64,000 nucleotides of DNA from Malachius bipustulatus (GCA_910589415.1 OU342633.1:4440858-4504857); one strand, 5' to 3'; counted from the stretch's first letter, positions 22,303 to 34,038 are shown. Notes: a model not told the origin generated them from the letters alone. A program made the numbers and translations.

Positions 22303-22385
22303 CCCTTGACTGAGTTAGTTAGGCAAGGGTGTCCTTGCCTAAATAGTAAACTGTTGAAGCGGGTTCGAAACCACGAGAGGGCTAT
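22303..22385 (+). ncRNA. tRNA-like sequence or SINE head (pseudogene)
   Basis: TGACTGAGTTAGTTAGG resembles a pol III A box and GGGTTCGAAACC is a perfect B box about 45 bases later; the outer ends can partly pair, and a T-run follows. The middle forms an 8-bp stem with a 4-base loop rather than a 7-base anticodon loop, so it is not a working tRNA. A tRNA-derived SINE head or pseudogene is likelier. Confidence 0.4.
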
Positions 22386-22766
22386 TCTTTTTTTTTTGGT
22401 AGGTAGGTGGTTTTCCGCTTTTCCCCCCCAAAAAATCGGATTATTTTTTCATTATATTCATTATAAAAAAAAAATAGGAAGAAAATATTTATTATTGAAT
22501 CGCATAAAAATACACTATTTCTGCGATTGATGCGCAAGAAGGTTTTTTATGACTGTGGCCAATATCTGTCAGCTCCAGGGGGATGCTCCGGAGATTTATT
22601 TATTGTTCTATTAGTCAATGAATAAAGACAAAAATTCTAGTGGTGTACCTATTATACACACTTTTACACTTATTGTGTCTTAATAGGTAATATCCTATTA
22701 CATTCTTGTCATTCTTCTAGATTTAAAACGTGCTATGAAACTCCGTTCATTTCAGAAATATACCTA

Positions 22767-23521
22767 TACAGGTGATCAGTAACTCGCGCATTCCGAATAC
22801 AGGGCGATATAGAGCCCATTAAAATTAAGGATATTCTGCAAAAAAAAATTAATCCAACGGTTGGTTTTGAAGTTACAGAGTTTCCCTCATCCAAGTTTAA
22901 AGGTAATTTTTTCAATAACCGTGATAAAGATTAATGAAAAATTCAGTTTACTTTAATGTCTGGAACGGATACCATATAATTCATCAATTTTTTTTCCACA
23001 AAACCTTTTTGCAGAGGAATTCAGAATGTTGGAAATTCATGAAATACCTAAAACTGAACGAAATTTGAAGTTTGGCAACCGCCTAAACTCAACTGAGAAT
23101 ATAAAATATTCAAATCTCAGACTATTTATTAATATAGTCTAATGCCCGTATTCACAAACGATAATTTCCTAAATAATTACGTAATTAATTAAATGAGTGA
23201 GATGGAGATAGTATGCAGTTTTTTTGCAATAGAATGAGATGGGAATAATTGATTACGTAATTATTTAGGAAATTATCGTTTGTGAATACGGGCATAAGAT
23301 TCAAATGCCTTCGTTGCTATGGAAATGAAAATAATAACAATACCATTTAACCCGAACTTATTCACATTTTCAGTGTAGTGTTGCCAACTTTTTTTTTACA
23401 AAAATGGTCATATCTTTGGAACAAAAGAACTTACAACACTGCAGTAAGAAAATTTACCACTCTTAAAAAGTGAAGTGTATCGCAGCATGCTCCGAGTGCG
23501 CGAGTTACTGATCACCCTGTA
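22767..23521. mobile_element. CAGGGTG-type MITE
   Basis: Ends TACAGGTGATCAGTAACTCG and the inverse of TGATCACCCTGTA, flanked by TA (22765-22766, 23522-23523). Carries the Harbinger-like MITE at 23143-23294. Confidence 0.75.
23143..23294. mobile_element. Harbinger-like MITE (152 bp)
   Basis: Terminal repeats TGCCCGTATTCACAAACGAT (about 45 bp, perfect) flanked by the 3-bp duplication TAA, the PIF/Harbinger signature. No coding capacity. Confidence 0.8.
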
Positions 23522-24270
23522 TATCAAGGCAAATAAACAAGAAAAGATACACAACTTAATTAAAAAGTACCTACCTACCTATCTAAAATATATTTTTTTA
23601 AATTAGAACATTATTAGGTAACTTAAGATTTGTATGGATGCTCAAAAGTCTGATTCGCTTAAAATTTATCACAGGAATTGGCCTTATAGGCGAAATAAGT
23701 AACTTTTGTGGCGCCACCAAGTAGGGGAGCCCGGGGCACATTCTGACAATTTTGGTAATCTGATGCATTTGTTTCATGAACAATACAAGTTAGTGGCTGA
23801 CGTATAGCATAGCACTACCCCGAAGTATGCTTATTTGGCCATGCTATGATATTTTTTAATTGAATCTATAATATGTAACTTTTAAACACTTTGTAACAGT
23901 TTTAAAGAAATGAGCATATTTTCCGAATGTGCCTCATGCCCACAATAAAATACGCGATAGCCTGAAGGATAAAAAAGTTATGTGTTCATTTACTTCGTCA
24001 ATATAACCTAAGTGGCGCCCTCTGTAAAATACATCGACATGGATATCAAATTATGATTTCTCATACCGCAAAACATCTATCACCAAGTTTTCACGTTCCT
24101 ACCTTTACAGATTTTCAAGATATTTTGAAAAGCAAATTTTTAAGTCTCAACTTTGCCATCCGCCTGTATCTTTTTTATTATCAAGATTTTGTTAGAGCAA
24201 GTAGTGTCAGATCGTAATATTTTTAAACCTAGAGAATCTCCCATTTCACCACGGACCATTACTTACGGAA
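23522..24270. other. Unassigned DNA
   Basis: No gene or repeat pair recognised; short frames at 23598-23783 and 24153-24398 have no domain or codon signal. Confidence 0.4.
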
Positions 24271-25230
24271 CAGTCTGTATATTGCTATCTCCTAACGCTT
24301 ACAGAAACAGAGGGCCGGTTAAACTAGACAAAAGATGCGCAATTTTGTGGCCATCTCGAATCAGTCAAGACATACAAAATATCTGTGACCGTTCCTGAAA
24401 TATCCTGAAAAAACTGAAAAATCGAGATTTCTTATTTTTGCCATATCTTTTTTATTATTGGAGATTAATAAATAATTTTTTGTAGGCTTACATAAGTCGG
24501 CAAGAGCTACCCATCTGACATTTCAAAAAATTTCAAAGCCGACTAGAGTTTTCATAGTCAACTTTCGTTTTTCTTATGGCCTCCATATTATTTTTTTTAT
24601 GTCGTTCGATATGAAAAAAATAATGGAAACCAAAAATTAATAAACTTAAAAAAAAATAATTTTTTAAATTTTGATTCTTAATTTTTCAAAGAAAAATCTA
24701 ATAAAAAATCGTCGAAAAACGTCAACAAATGTAAAATACGCCGAAATAGTGCTTGCCTTATGGTTTTATAATTTTTCTATGAAATTCGGTCTAAAAATGT
24801 GTCTTTTTTGTAAAGAAAAAAGAAGAATAAAAATTTTTTTAATTTATTTTTTGAAGTTTAACAATTTTTTGTTTTTATGATTTTTTTTTATACCGAACAA
24901 CATAAAAAAAAACACTATGGTGGCCATAAAAAAAACGAAAGTTGACTATGAAAATTCTGGGATCTAGTCGGCTTTGAAAATTTTTGAAATGTCAGATGGG
25001 TAGCTCCTGACGACTTATGTAAGCCCACAAAAAATTATTCATTAATATCCAATAATAAAAAAGATATGGAAAAAATAAGAAATCTCGATTTTTCAGTTTT
25101 TTCAGGATATTTCAGGAACGGTCACAGATATCTCGTATGTCTCGACGGAATCGAGATGGCCACAAAATTGCGCTCCTTTGGACTTGTTTAACCGAGCATG
25201 TATCCGTTAGCGTTAGCAGATAGCAATATA
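24271..25230. mobile_element. Foldback element, ~330-bp arms
   Basis: Left arm from CTGTATATTGCTATCT inward is mirrored by the right arm ending at AGATAGCAATATA. Both arms contain the blocks GGCCACAAAATTGCGC-like, TTTCAGGAACGGTCACAGAT and GTCGGCTTTGAAA. The right tip was opened by the next MITE. Confidence 0.75.
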
Positions 25231-25884
25231 CAGGGTGTATTGTAACGTCCGCATAATATTAGCACCACGCGATTCTACATCAAAAACAGAACAAAAAAGT
25301 CCTCAACAGTTTTTTCTTGATGTACACAGATTTTAAGGTATGGACAATTTAACGTTCTTAAATTTTGCAACACTGGCGCTGGTACAAAAATTAAGATAAC
25401 TTATTAGACGTGAAGTCACCTCACTGGTATAGTGTGATGCCGTTGCTATGTAATCGAAAAAAGGTGCAACAAGACAAATGTCATTCTGCGACGTGTCAAT
25501 GTTGCAATTTTTTTTTAAAGATTTTTTATTTTTTCAATTTTTTATTCAACAATTAAAACGCGCAGTTGCAATATTGATTAGAAGTATTGAAACTCAGGAA
25601 ATCAAATATATGTAATTCCTAGTTTTGAAATGTCAATTAAAACCATTTTTACCAAAAAAAAATCTAAAATTTTGGATAATTTGGCTATTTTACTTCTTAC
25701 TTAAGAATTTTTTAATAATATTAAGCAATATTTTTGAGTATTAAAAAACTTCAAATTTAAACTACAATGGTCGATAACTTCGTTATTTGAGGTCTAAGAG
25801 CTAAACGGTATTAAAACTTTATGTTCTGTTTTTGATGTAGAATCACGTGGTGCTAATATTATGCGGACGTTACAATACACCCTG
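25231..25884. mobile_element. CAGGGTG-type MITE
   Basis: CAGGGTGTATTGTAACGTCC at the left and its exact complement at the right, about 65-bp arms, flanked by TA (25229-25230, 25885-25886). No coding content. Confidence 0.85.
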
Positions 25885-25911
25885 TATAGAAGGATACATG
25901 GTGCAACCTGT

Positions 25912-28900
25912 ATACGAGAGTCTGGCCATACGCGGTCATCTTTCTGGCGGCCAGTTTTATCCTTTTAGCTCCGGCGAGTGCCATAAGATTAGCATTAGCC
26001 GGCCTCGAAAATTTCTACTAATTAATTTTTTTCATCGAATAAATTTTTTTTTCGCGGAAATCAGCATCAATATTTTCAAGTTTTTTCTACTATCAAACTG
26101 CGGGTCGTTCGATTTGGGGGATCGTGGAGAGTTCCCTACGGGGGAGCAATCACTTTTGACAGTTGTATATTGTCAAGGGGGGTCATGTCGATTATAGGAG
26201 GTTATCAGAAGTTGGACACTTTAAATGATAAGGCGGGAATCGGCATTAATATTTTCAAGCTTTTTCTACTATAAAAGTGTCGGCCGTTTAATTTGGGGGC
26301 TTGTGGAGAGTTCCCTACGGGGGAGCAATCACTTTTGACAGTTGTATATTGTCAAGGGGGGTTATGTCGATTATAGGAGGTTATCAGAAGTTGGGCGCTT
26401 TAAATGATAAGGCGGGAATCGGCATTAATATTTTCAAACATTTTCTACTATAAAAGTGTCGGCCGTTTAATTTGGGGGCTTGTGGAGTTCCCTACGGGGG
26501 AGCAATCACTTTTGACAGTTGTTTATTGTCAAGGGGGGTCATGTCGATTTTAGGAGGTTATCAGAAGTTGGGCACTTTAAATTATAAGGTGGGAATCGTC
26601 ACCGATATTTTTCTCTACTATCAAACTGCGCGTCGTTCGATTTGGGGGATCGTGGAGAGTTCCCTACGGGGGAGCAATCACTTTTGACAGTTGTATATTG
26701 TCAAGGGGAGTCATGTCGATTATAGGAGGTTATCAGAAGTTGGGCACTTTAAATGATAAGGCGGGAATCGGCATTAATATTTTCAAGCTTTTTCTACTTT
26801 AAAAGTGTCGGTCGTTTGATTTGGGGGCTTGTGGAGAGTTCCCTACGGGGGAGCAATCACTTTTGACAGTTGTATATTGTCAAGTGGTGTCATGTCGATT
26901 TTAGGAGGTTATCAGAAGTTGGGCACTTTAAATTATAAGGTGGGAATCGTCACCGATATTTTTCTCTACTATCAAACTGCGCGTCGTTCGATTTGGGGGA
27001 TCGTGGAAAGTTCCCTACGGGGGAGCAATCACTTTTGACAGTTGTATATTGTCAAGGGGGGTCATGTCGATTATAGGATGTTATCAGAAGTTGGGCACTT
27101 TAAATGATAAGGCGGGAATCGGCATTAATATTTTCAAGCTTTTTCTACTATAAAAGTGTCGGCCGTTTAATTTGGGGGCTTGTGGAGAGTTCCCTACGGG
27201 GGAGCAATCACTTTTGACAGTTGTTTATTGTCAAGGGGGGTCATGTAAATTATAGGAGGTTATCAGAAGTTGGGCACTTTAAATTATAAGGTGGGAATCG
27301 TCACCGATATTTTTCTCTACTATCAAACTGCGCGTCGTTCGATTTGGGGGATCGTGGAGAGTTCCCTACGGGGGAGCAATCACTTTTGACAGTTGTATAT
27401 TGTCAAGTGGTGTCATGTCGATTTTAGGAGGTTATCAGAAGTTGGGCACTTTAAATTATAAGGTGGGAATCGTCACCGATATTTTTCTCTACTATCAAAC
27501 TGCGCGTCGTTCGATTTGGGGGATCGTGGAGAGTTCCCTACGGGGGAGCAATCACTTTTGACAGTTGTATATTGTCAAGGGGAGCTATGTCGATTATAGG
27601 AGGTTATCAGAAGTTGGGCACTTCAAATGATAAGGCGGGAATCGGCATTAATATTTTCAAACATTTTCTACTATAAAAGTGTCGGCCGTTTAATTTGGGG
27701 GCTTGTGGAGTTCCCTACGGGGGAGCAATCACTTTTGACAGTTGTATATTCTCAAGGGGGGTCATGTCGATTATAGGAGGTTATCAGAAGTTGGGCACTT
27801 TAAATTATAAGGTGGGAATCGTCACCGATATTTTTCTCTACTATCAAACTGCGCGTCGTTCGATTTGGGGGATCGTGGAGAGTTCCCTACGGGGGAGCAA
27901 TCACTTTTGACAGTTGTATATTGTCAAGGGGAGTTATGTCGATTGTAGGAGGTTATCAGAAGTTGGGCACTTTAAATGATAAGGCGGGAATCAACATGAA
28001 TATTTTCAAGCTTTTTCTACTATAAAAGTGTCGGCCGTTTAATTTGGGGGCTTGTGGAGAGTTCCCTACGGGGGAGCAATCACTTTTGACAGTTGTATAT
28101 TGTCAAGGGGGGTCATGTCGATTATAGGAGGTTATCAGAAGTTGGGCACTTTAAATGATAAGGCGGGAATCGGCATTAATATTTTCAAGCTTTTTCTACT
28201 ATAAAAGTGTCGGCCGTTTAATTTGGGGGCTTGTGGAGAGTTCCCTACGGGGGAGCAATCACTTTTGACAGTTGTATATTGTCAAGGGGGGTTATGTCGA
28301 TTATAGGAGGTTATCAGAAGTTGGGCACTTTAAATGATAAGGCGGGAATCGGCATTAATATTTTAAACATTTTCTACTATAAAAGTGTCGGCCGTTTAAT
28401 TTGGGGGCTTGTGGAGTTCCCTACGGGGGAGCAATCACTTTTGACAGTTGTTTATTGTCAAGGGGGGTCATGTCGATTATAGGAGGTTATCAGAAATTGG
28501 GCACTTCAAATTATAAGGTGGGAATCGTCACCGATATTTTTCTCTACTATCAAACTGCGCGTCGTTCGATTTGGGGGATCGTGGAGAGTTCCCTACGGGG
28601 GAGCAATCACTTTTGACAGTTGTATATTGTCAAGGGGAGTCATGTCGATTGTAGGAGGTTATCAGAAGTTGGGCACTTTAAATGATAAGGCGGAAATCAA
28701 CATTAATATTTTCAAGCTTTTTCTACTATAAAAGTGTCGGTCGTTTAATTTGGGGGCTTGTGGAGAGTTCCCTACGGGGGAGCAATCACTTTTGACAGTT
28801 GTATATTGTCAAGTGGGGTCATGTCGATTTTAGGAGGTTATCAGAAGTTGGGCACTTTAAATTATAAGGTGGGAATCGTCACCGATATTTTTCTCTACTA

Positions 28901-29312
28901 TCAAACTACGCGTCGTTCGATTTGGGGGATCGTGGAGAGTTTCCTACGGGGGAGCAATCACTTTTGACAGTTGTATATTGTCAAGGGGGGTCATGTCGAT
29001 TGTAGGAGGTTATCAGAAGTTGGGCACTTTGAATGATAAGGCGGGAATCGGCTTTAATATTTTCAAGCTTTTTCTACTATTTAAGTGTCGGCCGTTTAAT
29101 TTGGGGGCTTGTGGAGAGTTCCCTACGGGGGAGCAATCACTTTTGACAGTTGTATATTGTCAAGGGGGGTCATGTCGATTATAGGAGGTTATCAGAAGTT
29201 GGGCACTTCAAATGATAAGGCGGGAATCAGCACAAATATTTTCAGGTTTTTTTCTACTATCATACTGCGCTCTATTTCATTTGAGGGTTCTTGGAGAGTT
29301 CCCTACGGGGGA
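25912..29312 (+). repeat. Right satellite array, ~19 units, two unit types
   Basis: Same satellite as 2031-3966 in inverse orientation. Two unit types occur. Type A (~179 bp) has GGCGGGAATCGGCATTAATA and AAAAGTGTCGGCCG. Type B (~172 bp) has GGTGGGAATCGTCACCGATA and CAAACTGCGCGTCGTTCG. After a hybrid first unit the order from about 26230 is A A B A B A B B A B A A A B A B A, then a degenerate A. Open frames reading GGYQKLGTLN are repeat translations, not genes. Confidence 0.93.
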
Positions 29313-29805
29313 TATTACTTATTAATTAAACACGTAGGTACCCTTCACGCTCTCACCTACCAACAATCATAATGATGAGCAATTATTGGTATGTACAATA
29401 AAATTTATGCAAATGCCGCTCCGCTAAATATAACAGTTATTAGGGAGACTAATATATAATTCAAGACTATAAAATAAGAATATATTGAAATTGTACGCTT
29501 TTCAATTCTTAATTTTGATATTTGAATATTGATATTTTGATATTTCAGCAATTTAAAAATAATAATAATTGTTGAGGTAAATATTAATTATTATCAATTC
29601 TCTCATTTCATATATTTTTTATTAACGATTACAATATGTATTATAATGATATAATTATTATTGTGATGAATAAAGGACTATATAAATATTATGGCCAAAA
29701 TTAATCTGCGGTCGCCCTCTAGCGTTGGTAAAACTAACCAACGAGTTACTCATCAATTTGTACACGCACCCAGCTGCTGTGGTAACTTATTATATTTAAT
29801 CATCG
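29313..29805. other. AT-rich spacer
   Basis: No feature recognised between the satellite array and the LINE fragment. Confidence 0.4.
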
Positions 29806-30330
29806 ATATTGCTCAAATATTGCTCCATCTAATCTCCGAAGACAACAAGCAACACATAAAATCATGAATAAATACCGAACATTTCCAGATGATTTTTCAA
29901 TAACATCGGACCTGAATAATCTTCCAACAACGAGATTAAAATCAAGAAGACCTGTGTGGCTAGAAGCATACCTGGATCGACCATTTAAAATTGAAGATGA
30001 ATGGAGAAATGATTGGCGAAATAAAAGTGTTTCTTTATTCAACAACACTTTAATCGAAGATCCTTCATCAGTAGTCAACGGTTTTGAAATAAAAAGGAAA
30101 GTCTGGGTACAAGTAAATCGCTTAAGAACAGGACACGGTAGATGTAATTCAATGTTACATAAATGGAATTTAATACCAAGCGCTTCCTGTATTTGCGGAC
30201 ATCCTGAAGAATCCATCAATCACATTGTCAATGAATGTCCTTTAACCAAATTTTCTGGAGGTTTTCAAGCAATTCATAAAATTTCCACCGAAACAATAGA
30301 CTGGTTACAGAATTTGAAGCTCTTGTAAAC
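29806..30330 (+). pseudogene. Jockey-type LINE reverse transcriptase, C-terminal end
   Basis: Frame open from about 29806 to the stop at 30326-30328. It starts with an NIAPSNLRR-type block and ends with QVNRLRTGHGRCNSMLHKW, then SASCICGHPEESINHIVNEC, the cysteine/histidine tail of jockey/CR1-type non-LTR retrotransposons. The polymerase domain itself is missing, so this is the last ~170 residues of a 5'-truncated copy. It is free of stops, so decay is mild. The 3' end is not clearly marked. Confidence 0.75.
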
Positions 30331-30742
30331 AAAATCTACATTAACAGCCAGATAACCTCAGAAGGGCAAAATGATTGGAATACTTCAAACCAATCTCAAC
30401 AGGATGGTGTGTCTAGGTTTTTTAATGGGGTTTTCCCTAGACTATATCTCTCAAAGCAAATGCTTCACCATGATGTCAACATCGCATCAGAATATCCTAC
30501 AGATCGTTCTTTTCCCCATGATCGACGAAACCAATCATATGTAATTTAATAAACTAAACAACATGTATCGTAAGACTGCAATTTGTAATTTCAAACGAAT
30601 ATATATATATCGATCATTTCTCGTAGTCTCAAGTAATTGTTTCACATATTTGTACAAAGTCTTGAATTCATAGTGATAACATAAAATATTTAAAATAAAC
30701 AAGATGGATTTCGTCCTCAATACGTAAGAGCAAGATTATTTT
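30331..30742. other. Spacer before right terminal repeat
   Basis: LINE 3' UTR and AT-rich DNA; no gene seen. Confidence 0.4.
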
Positions 30743-30834
30743 CTAGATTTGGCAACGCCGCGCGGTGGGCGACTCGCGCTCGGCCGTCTCCGGCAAACTG
30801 GGTGCTATCTTTTGGGTGCTATTTTCACAGCGGT
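30743..30834 (-). repeat. Right terminal inverted repeat of the giant element
   Basis: Inverse complement of 319-410, 85 of 92 positions matching. Followed directly by the second CTTACTAGG target copy. Confidence 0.9.
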
Positions 30835-30843
30835 CTTACTAGG

Positions 30844-31010
30844 CTAGTAGCTGTAGCATACCACTCAAACTGCTGAAGCCAAATTTTCCATGTCTTGCTC
30901 ATATCTTGATCATTGCTAACTATTAGCGACTTTGGTGGGCGCAAGCTGACGCTGTCATTAATGGTGGCGTCGCCACGAGTTGCTGCCTCTGAGGTCTGAT
31001 CGTTTGGCAT
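30844..31010 (-). pseudogene. gag: Ty3/gypsy gag, N-terminal part (disrupted)
   Basis: ATG at 31010 (minus), 46 bases downstream of the primer-binding site. It reads MPNDQTSEAATRGD and then the block KTWKIWLQQFEWYATAT, a common start of Ty3/gypsy gag. The frame stops making gag sense exactly at the 9-bp duplication 30835-30843, where the giant insertion begins. The remaining part is at 1-309 in the same frame. The retroelement was therefore coding-competent in this stretch when it was hit. Confidence 0.85.
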
Positions 31011-31056
31011 TGTTCTTTGTAAGCTGTGTTATCTTTTATCAATCTCAACTTTCTAG

Positions 31057-31071
31057 CTGGTTTCGGCACCA
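31057..31071 (-). promoter_or_regulatory. Primer-binding site of the gypsy element
   Basis: TGGTGCCGAAACCAG on the minus strand, directly next to the LTR end. The TGGTGCCGAAAC start marks a tRNA primer site. Confidence 0.7.
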
Positions 31072-31319
31072 TGTATTGTTGCTTCGTTAGGTAATAACAA
31101 CAACGACTTATGTTTTATATTTAATTGTTTATTGGTTACCACGGATGATTGATCTGGATCTTAATAATTATAAATTAACATTGATTGACTCGTCTCAGTT
31201 GTTGGTTATCGTAACATCAACGTGCGTGTGTTGATTGTCATCCGTCAGCCAGCGACATGACATGCCATACAAGTCATGCGTCATTGAAGTCATGCAAAGC
31301 GCGTTCAGCACACCTGACA
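31072..31319 (-). repeat. Gypsy-element 5' LTR (248 bp)
   Basis: On the minus strand it starts TGTCAGGTGTGCTG and ends CAACAATACA. The partner LTR would lie outside the window to the left, so the target duplication cannot be checked. Confidence 0.75.
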
Positions 31320-32856
31320 TATTGTAAGTCTTAATTATGTTTTTATACCTGCTATTTTAAGTTTGAATTCTCTGAAGTTCGAATTTTTAAAATTATTTTA
31401 TAAGCTTTTATTTTTTATTTTTGTTTATACATACTTATATTTAAATTTTTCAATATTTTTGTAATATTTAAATGCATGCTTTCTTATGCGCTTTTAAGTT
31501 TCAATTTTTTCCGGTTGGTTTTTTTTTTAAATATGTGATAAATTAGTACTTATTTTTTTTTACTTTAGATAGTTTTTTTTGTAATACCAGTATTTTGCTT
31601 ATGCTCTTTTAATTTTGAATTCTTACGAGTTGGAGTTTTCTAAAATATTTATGTAGTATATTCTTATAATTTTTGTAAATGTTTTTATGTTTAATAATAT
31701 TCATATTATTATGTTAGAAGTGTTTTACATTTTTCAATAAATTATATTATTTTTATTATGTTTTGTGTGCATTAATCATTTATTATACTGTTTGTTCAGG
31801 GATAGGTGAAAAGAGTCTTATAAAAGATAAAAAGTTCTCGATTTGAATTTTAATTTTTTGGCGTTCAGCTCTGCTTGGTCAAAGACTTTTTTTTATTATC
31901 TTTTTTATTTTTTAATTATTGTCTTAGATTAGATTTTTTATTATTGTCTAACATACCTAACTATTTTCGTTGTGAAAAAACAAGTAAGTATGTCTTGGAA
32001 ATTTTGAAAAACTTTTCTAGTTTTCTGTGAATTAAAAAAGTGTCATTTATTGGCAAATACGACAAAAAGTTATTTAAAAAGTTGTTTAGAATCAATTTAA
32101 GGTCTTTATACCAAAATTTAAGGCTAAATATGATTTTTCATTTATTTTATGTTTATTTTACAAATAGGTAGGTACTTATATAAATTTAATTTTTTTAACA
32201 AAAAATATGAAATTTGGTATAAAGACCTAAATGTTGATTCTTAACAACTTTTTTAAATACTTAACTTTTTATTGCATTTACATGAAAGAGACAGTTTACT
32301 CCACTGAAAAATAGATGTTTTTTTTTTTAATTTCCAATCCATGATTATTTTTCAAAGCCAAAATAATAATGTTAGAAATAAGTCTTTAATCAAGCAAAAA
32401 ATTAAAATTCAAAATGGAAATTATTTATCTCTTATAAGAGTCGTTTCATTTATCTGCGGGGACAAACTCTATACTCACCTAGGATATATCCCGGAAAAAA
32501 CCCTGAAGAATAAGTATGTCTATATGTGAGGTGTGTACATTTCGTGCTAGACATATGTATCAGTAATGTGCTTAACATATTTCATCTGTGCTGTGTCAGA
32601 CATGTGTCTATAGTGTGTGCTTGTTGATGACATTAATGTGTCTAGGAGACATGTCTGACATGTGTATCAGTAATGTGCTCAAGAAGTTTATGGGTGGAGT
32701 GTCGGACATGTGTCGCTAATGCTAGCAGGTTGCTGACATTACTCGTACTTGAGCACCTACCATGAACATCGTGAGCACTTTAATGGGGATGTAACATGCT
32801 ACCACTGCTATGTGTATGCTACGTGCTTAGCATGCCCTAGTGTTTGCTGGGTAGGT
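31320..32856. other. 1.5 kb AT-rich DNA
   Basis: No gene recognised. From about 32540 to 32850 there are loose repeats built on GACATGTGT and ATCAGTAATGTGCT (32562 and 32664). Confidence 0.4.
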
Positions 32857-33366
32857 TATTGCATTTTTAGATTGTCTGAGAAGAGAAAATAAGATTGGCT
32901 TTTACAGTTGGTGTTTAAATTCAAAAGTTTTTGAATTATAAACAAGTGAAAATCGTCATTTTCAAGTTCAAGACCCTATACAACGAAAACGGCTGAAGAT
33001 AGAGAAAAACGGCTTATATGTCCCTATTTTAACTTTTCATGAACTATCCTATGATGTAGATGAAATGTTTCTACAGAGTGATAAAAAATTTGAAAAATTC
33101 TGAGATTTCTCCACGTCGTGTCACCAAATAAAAAAATTAAAGGAAGTACAAATGTTTCTATAGCATAGGATAGTACATAAAAAGTTAAAATAGGGACATG
33201 TAAACCGTTTTTCTCTATCTTGAACCGTTTTCGTCGTACAGGGTCTTGAACTTTAAAAATGACGATTTTCACTTGTTTATAGGTAATTCAAAAACTTCTG
33301 AATTTAAACACCAACTGTAAAAGCCAATCTTATTTTCTCTTCTCAGACAATCTAAAAATGTAATAA
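32857..33366. mobile_element. Foldback MITE
   Basis: TTATTGCATTTTTAGATTGT at the left is mirrored at the right; arms of over 200 bp match as inverse complements, including AACGGCT..GATAGAG blocks. No target duplication is clear. Confidence 0.75.
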
Positions 33367-33841
33367 CATAGGAGCATTCCATTTAAAAAAAAAACATAAC
33401 TTTGATATGCCACTGTCATATGGGACACTCTGTACACCATAATTTTAAATTATGGCCATTGTGATTCTGTGCTTGAATTTGCAAAATTTTTTGGGAAAAA
33501 ATTTATCGTTTCGCCTACAGAGACCGCTTCGAATAAGCTGGGACACCATATTTATATCCAATATTTCTTTATATTCCCTTTTAAATAATTAACCTATGAT
33601 TATGATTAAATATATAGCATAAATCTCCACCTCCACCTTTACCCTAATATCAGAAATAGCCATAAAAGCAATGTGTACAAAAAATGATTTACTTATTTCC
33701 AACAATAAAATAGATATGAGCAATCTCATGTGTAATATCTGATCCACGTGACGTCATTGCGCAGTAGTTGACCAAAATAGAAAACGCTATCGGCAAACCG
33801 TGTATATGTGTATCGTGATTACAGATACAAGCTTTCTAGTC
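33367..33841. other. Unassigned DNA
   Basis: Nothing recognised. Confidence 0.4.
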
Positions 33842-33842
33842 G

Positions 33843-34038
33843 ACAAATGATATGTGTCTACTAGACAGATGGTCTGTCTATTAGACACATGATGTGTCTA
33901 TTAGACAGATGATTGTCTCGTAGACAGATAAACTGTCTAATAGACAGATCATCTGTCTAGTAGACAGATAATATTTCTCATAGACAGATCATCTGTCTAA
34001 TAGACTGATCATCTGTCTAGTAGACAGAGCAAGTGTCT
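33843..34038. repeat. Tandem array of ~20-22-bp palindromic units
   Basis: Units of the form TAGACAGATCATCTGTCTA recur eight to ten times with small changes. Each unit is itself a palindrome and alternates AGTAGACA, ATTAGACA and AATAGACA joints. Confidence 0.85.

Larger units (their letters stand above)
319..30834. mobile_element. Giant 30.5-kb TIR transposon inserted in gypsy gag
   Basis: The interval is flanked by identical 9-bp copies of CTTACTAGG (310-318, 30835-30843) and ends in 92-bp inverted repeats starting ACCGCTGTGAAA. On either side lie the two halves of one gypsy gag reading frame, which become continuous and in frame if the interval and one 9-bp copy are taken away. That is the signature of one insertion event. 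A 9-bp duplication is typical of Mutator-like and some Merlin elements, but no transposase of either kind is recognised inside. Much of the content (errantivirus, MITEs, SINE, LTR) is later nested insertion. Superfamily unknown. Confidence 0.8.

Noticed and set aside
25847..29372. Series of similar 68-116-residue plus-strand frames
   Set aside because: Same satellite translation in the inverse array; not genes.
29800..30219. 139-residue minus-strand frame
   Set aside because: Antisense shadow of the LINE C-terminal frame at 29806-30330.
319..30834. Polinton/Maverick identity for the giant element
   Set aside because: Polintons give 6-bp duplications and carry polymerase B, integrase and capsid genes; none is seen here.
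33843..34038. CRISPR-like regular repeats
   Set aside because: No distinct spacers, palindromic units directly abutting, and an animal genome context.
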